A stretch of 6,070 bases of DNA from Chitinophagales bacterium (GTDB taxonomy: Bacteria > Bacteroidota > Bacteroidia > Chitinophagales > Chitinophagaceae): assembly GCA_015654495.1 (NCBI GenBank), contig JAATGW010000386.1:1-6070 (forward strand), in the 5' to 3' direction. Position 1 is the stretch's first letter, and each line of letters starts with the position of its first letter. Shown here piece after piece: positions 5,513 through 6,070 of the stretch. The notes beneath the pieces were generated by a model. It did not search any database and was not told the origin of the DNA. It was given only the letters and a program-made list of their open reading frames with translations. The position numbers were made by a program, and so were the translations under genes.

Positions 5513-6070
5513 CTAATTCCTTGCAATTTGAGGAGGCGTTATATTTTTTTCCAATGTCACAGCCTTCCGCTGATACCAATTCAATACCTTGTCTACTGGG
5601 TATGCCTCCACAGTTGAAAGATTTACAACCATTATATCTGTAATATCGGGCATAGAATTGTGACTTCCAGGACCAAATTCAATTATGAATTGGCCAATAA
5701 GTGTTGCCGCAGAATCTTTTATTGAATAGATCGAAGTCTTGATATAGGGGTTCGTTTTATCGGCAGCACCAAAATTGATCCTTGGTAACAGCCCGCCAAA
5801 CCGGATAGTATTAGGCGGTAAATACTTTGAAAATTCGACACTAATAGAATCAATCTTATCCTTATTCAGTTTACTACCCTTTGCGATGGCATTCCCGCCT
5901 TTGCTGGTATCAACAATAATTTTATTGGTGAGCCACCAATTCTTTGTCCACAGATATGAATCTCCATAGCTTGAAAATTTGTGAGCCGGTATATTTGTCT
6001 CTATAAGTTCAAGGCCTTTCTGCCCATAAGCAGAGAGTGCCGAAAGTGAAATTAAAATCATTAAGATGCT
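5513..6070 (-). CDS. Secreted protein of unknown function, 5' end outside the window
   Basis: The frame ends at TAG (5513-5515) and is open to the right edge of the window. The first in-window methionine (6059-6061) gives 182 residues, but the codons before it (AGC ATC TTA) continue a hydrophobic stretch reading SILMILISLSALSAYGQ. That stretch has no basic n-region, so the true start almost certainly lies beyond the edge. Cleavage is expected after AYG, before the Gln, making the product periplasmic or secreted. The mature part of about 169 residues contains SSYGDSYLWTKNWWLTNK, a Lys/Asp-rich stretch, YLPPNTIRFGGLLPRINFGA and MVVNLSTVEAYPVDKVLNWY near the end. No family, catalytic motif or cysteine is apparent. 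It is followed after 88 bases by the interrupted anchored protein, which has its own promoter candidate. Confidence 0.8.
   Translation of the reverse strand, partial: SILMILISLSALSAYGQKGLELIETNIPAHKFSSYGDSYLWTKNWWLTNKIIVDTSKGGNAIAKGSKLNKDKIDSISVEFSKYLPPNTIRFGGLLPRINFGAADKTNPYIKTSIYSIKDSAATLIGQFIIEFGPGSHNSMPDITDIMVVNLSTVEAYPVDKVLNWYQRKAVTLEKNITPPQIARN

Overview
The window looks like a chromosomal segment from a member of the Bacteroidota, probably close to the Chitinophagaceae. The evidence is the AT-rich DNA, A-rich leaders without strong Shine-Dalgarno sites, candidate promoters of the TTG / TAnnTTTG type, and an ECF sigma factor paired with a multi-span membrane protein. The family-level placement is inference. 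Every gene I can support lies on the minus strand, so transcription runs from high to low coordinates. No RNA gene, CRISPR array, insertion sequence, attachment site or origin is visible.

In transcription order, the right edge holds the 5'-truncated gene of a secreted protein of unknown function (5513-6070). Next is a small anchored or secreted protein (4942-5424) whose frame is broken by one in-frame TAA. A 118-residue soluble protein with a conserved-looking WYLWGGGG...PPGWRF core follows (4428-4784), then a 118-residue protein with two membrane spans (3990-4346). A 344-base stretch without a clear gene follows, containing one short protein-like frame.

The middle holds the most interpretable unit, a tight three-gene block. 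It encodes a secreted alpha/beta-hydrolase of the putative esterase family (2752-3645), an ECF sigma factor (2234-2731) and a four-span membrane protein (1530-2222). The gaps are 20 and 11 bases, so one transcript is likely. The membrane protein sits where an anti-sigma factor would be expected but lacks the classical zinc anti-sigma motif.

The left part holds a predicted lipoprotein of 263 residues (555-1346) and a three-span membrane protein of 126 residues (22-402).

The 8-mer TACTATTG occurs three times, each time upstream of a minus-strand gene and each time 20-22 bases after a TTG, which fits a Bacteroidota housekeeping promoter. Two of the three sites are well placed. The third lies too close to its start codon to be read simply.

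I see no clearly new multi-gene system. The items most worth checking are the broken gene at 4942-5424, the hydrolase-sigma-membrane block, and the repeated promoter-like element.
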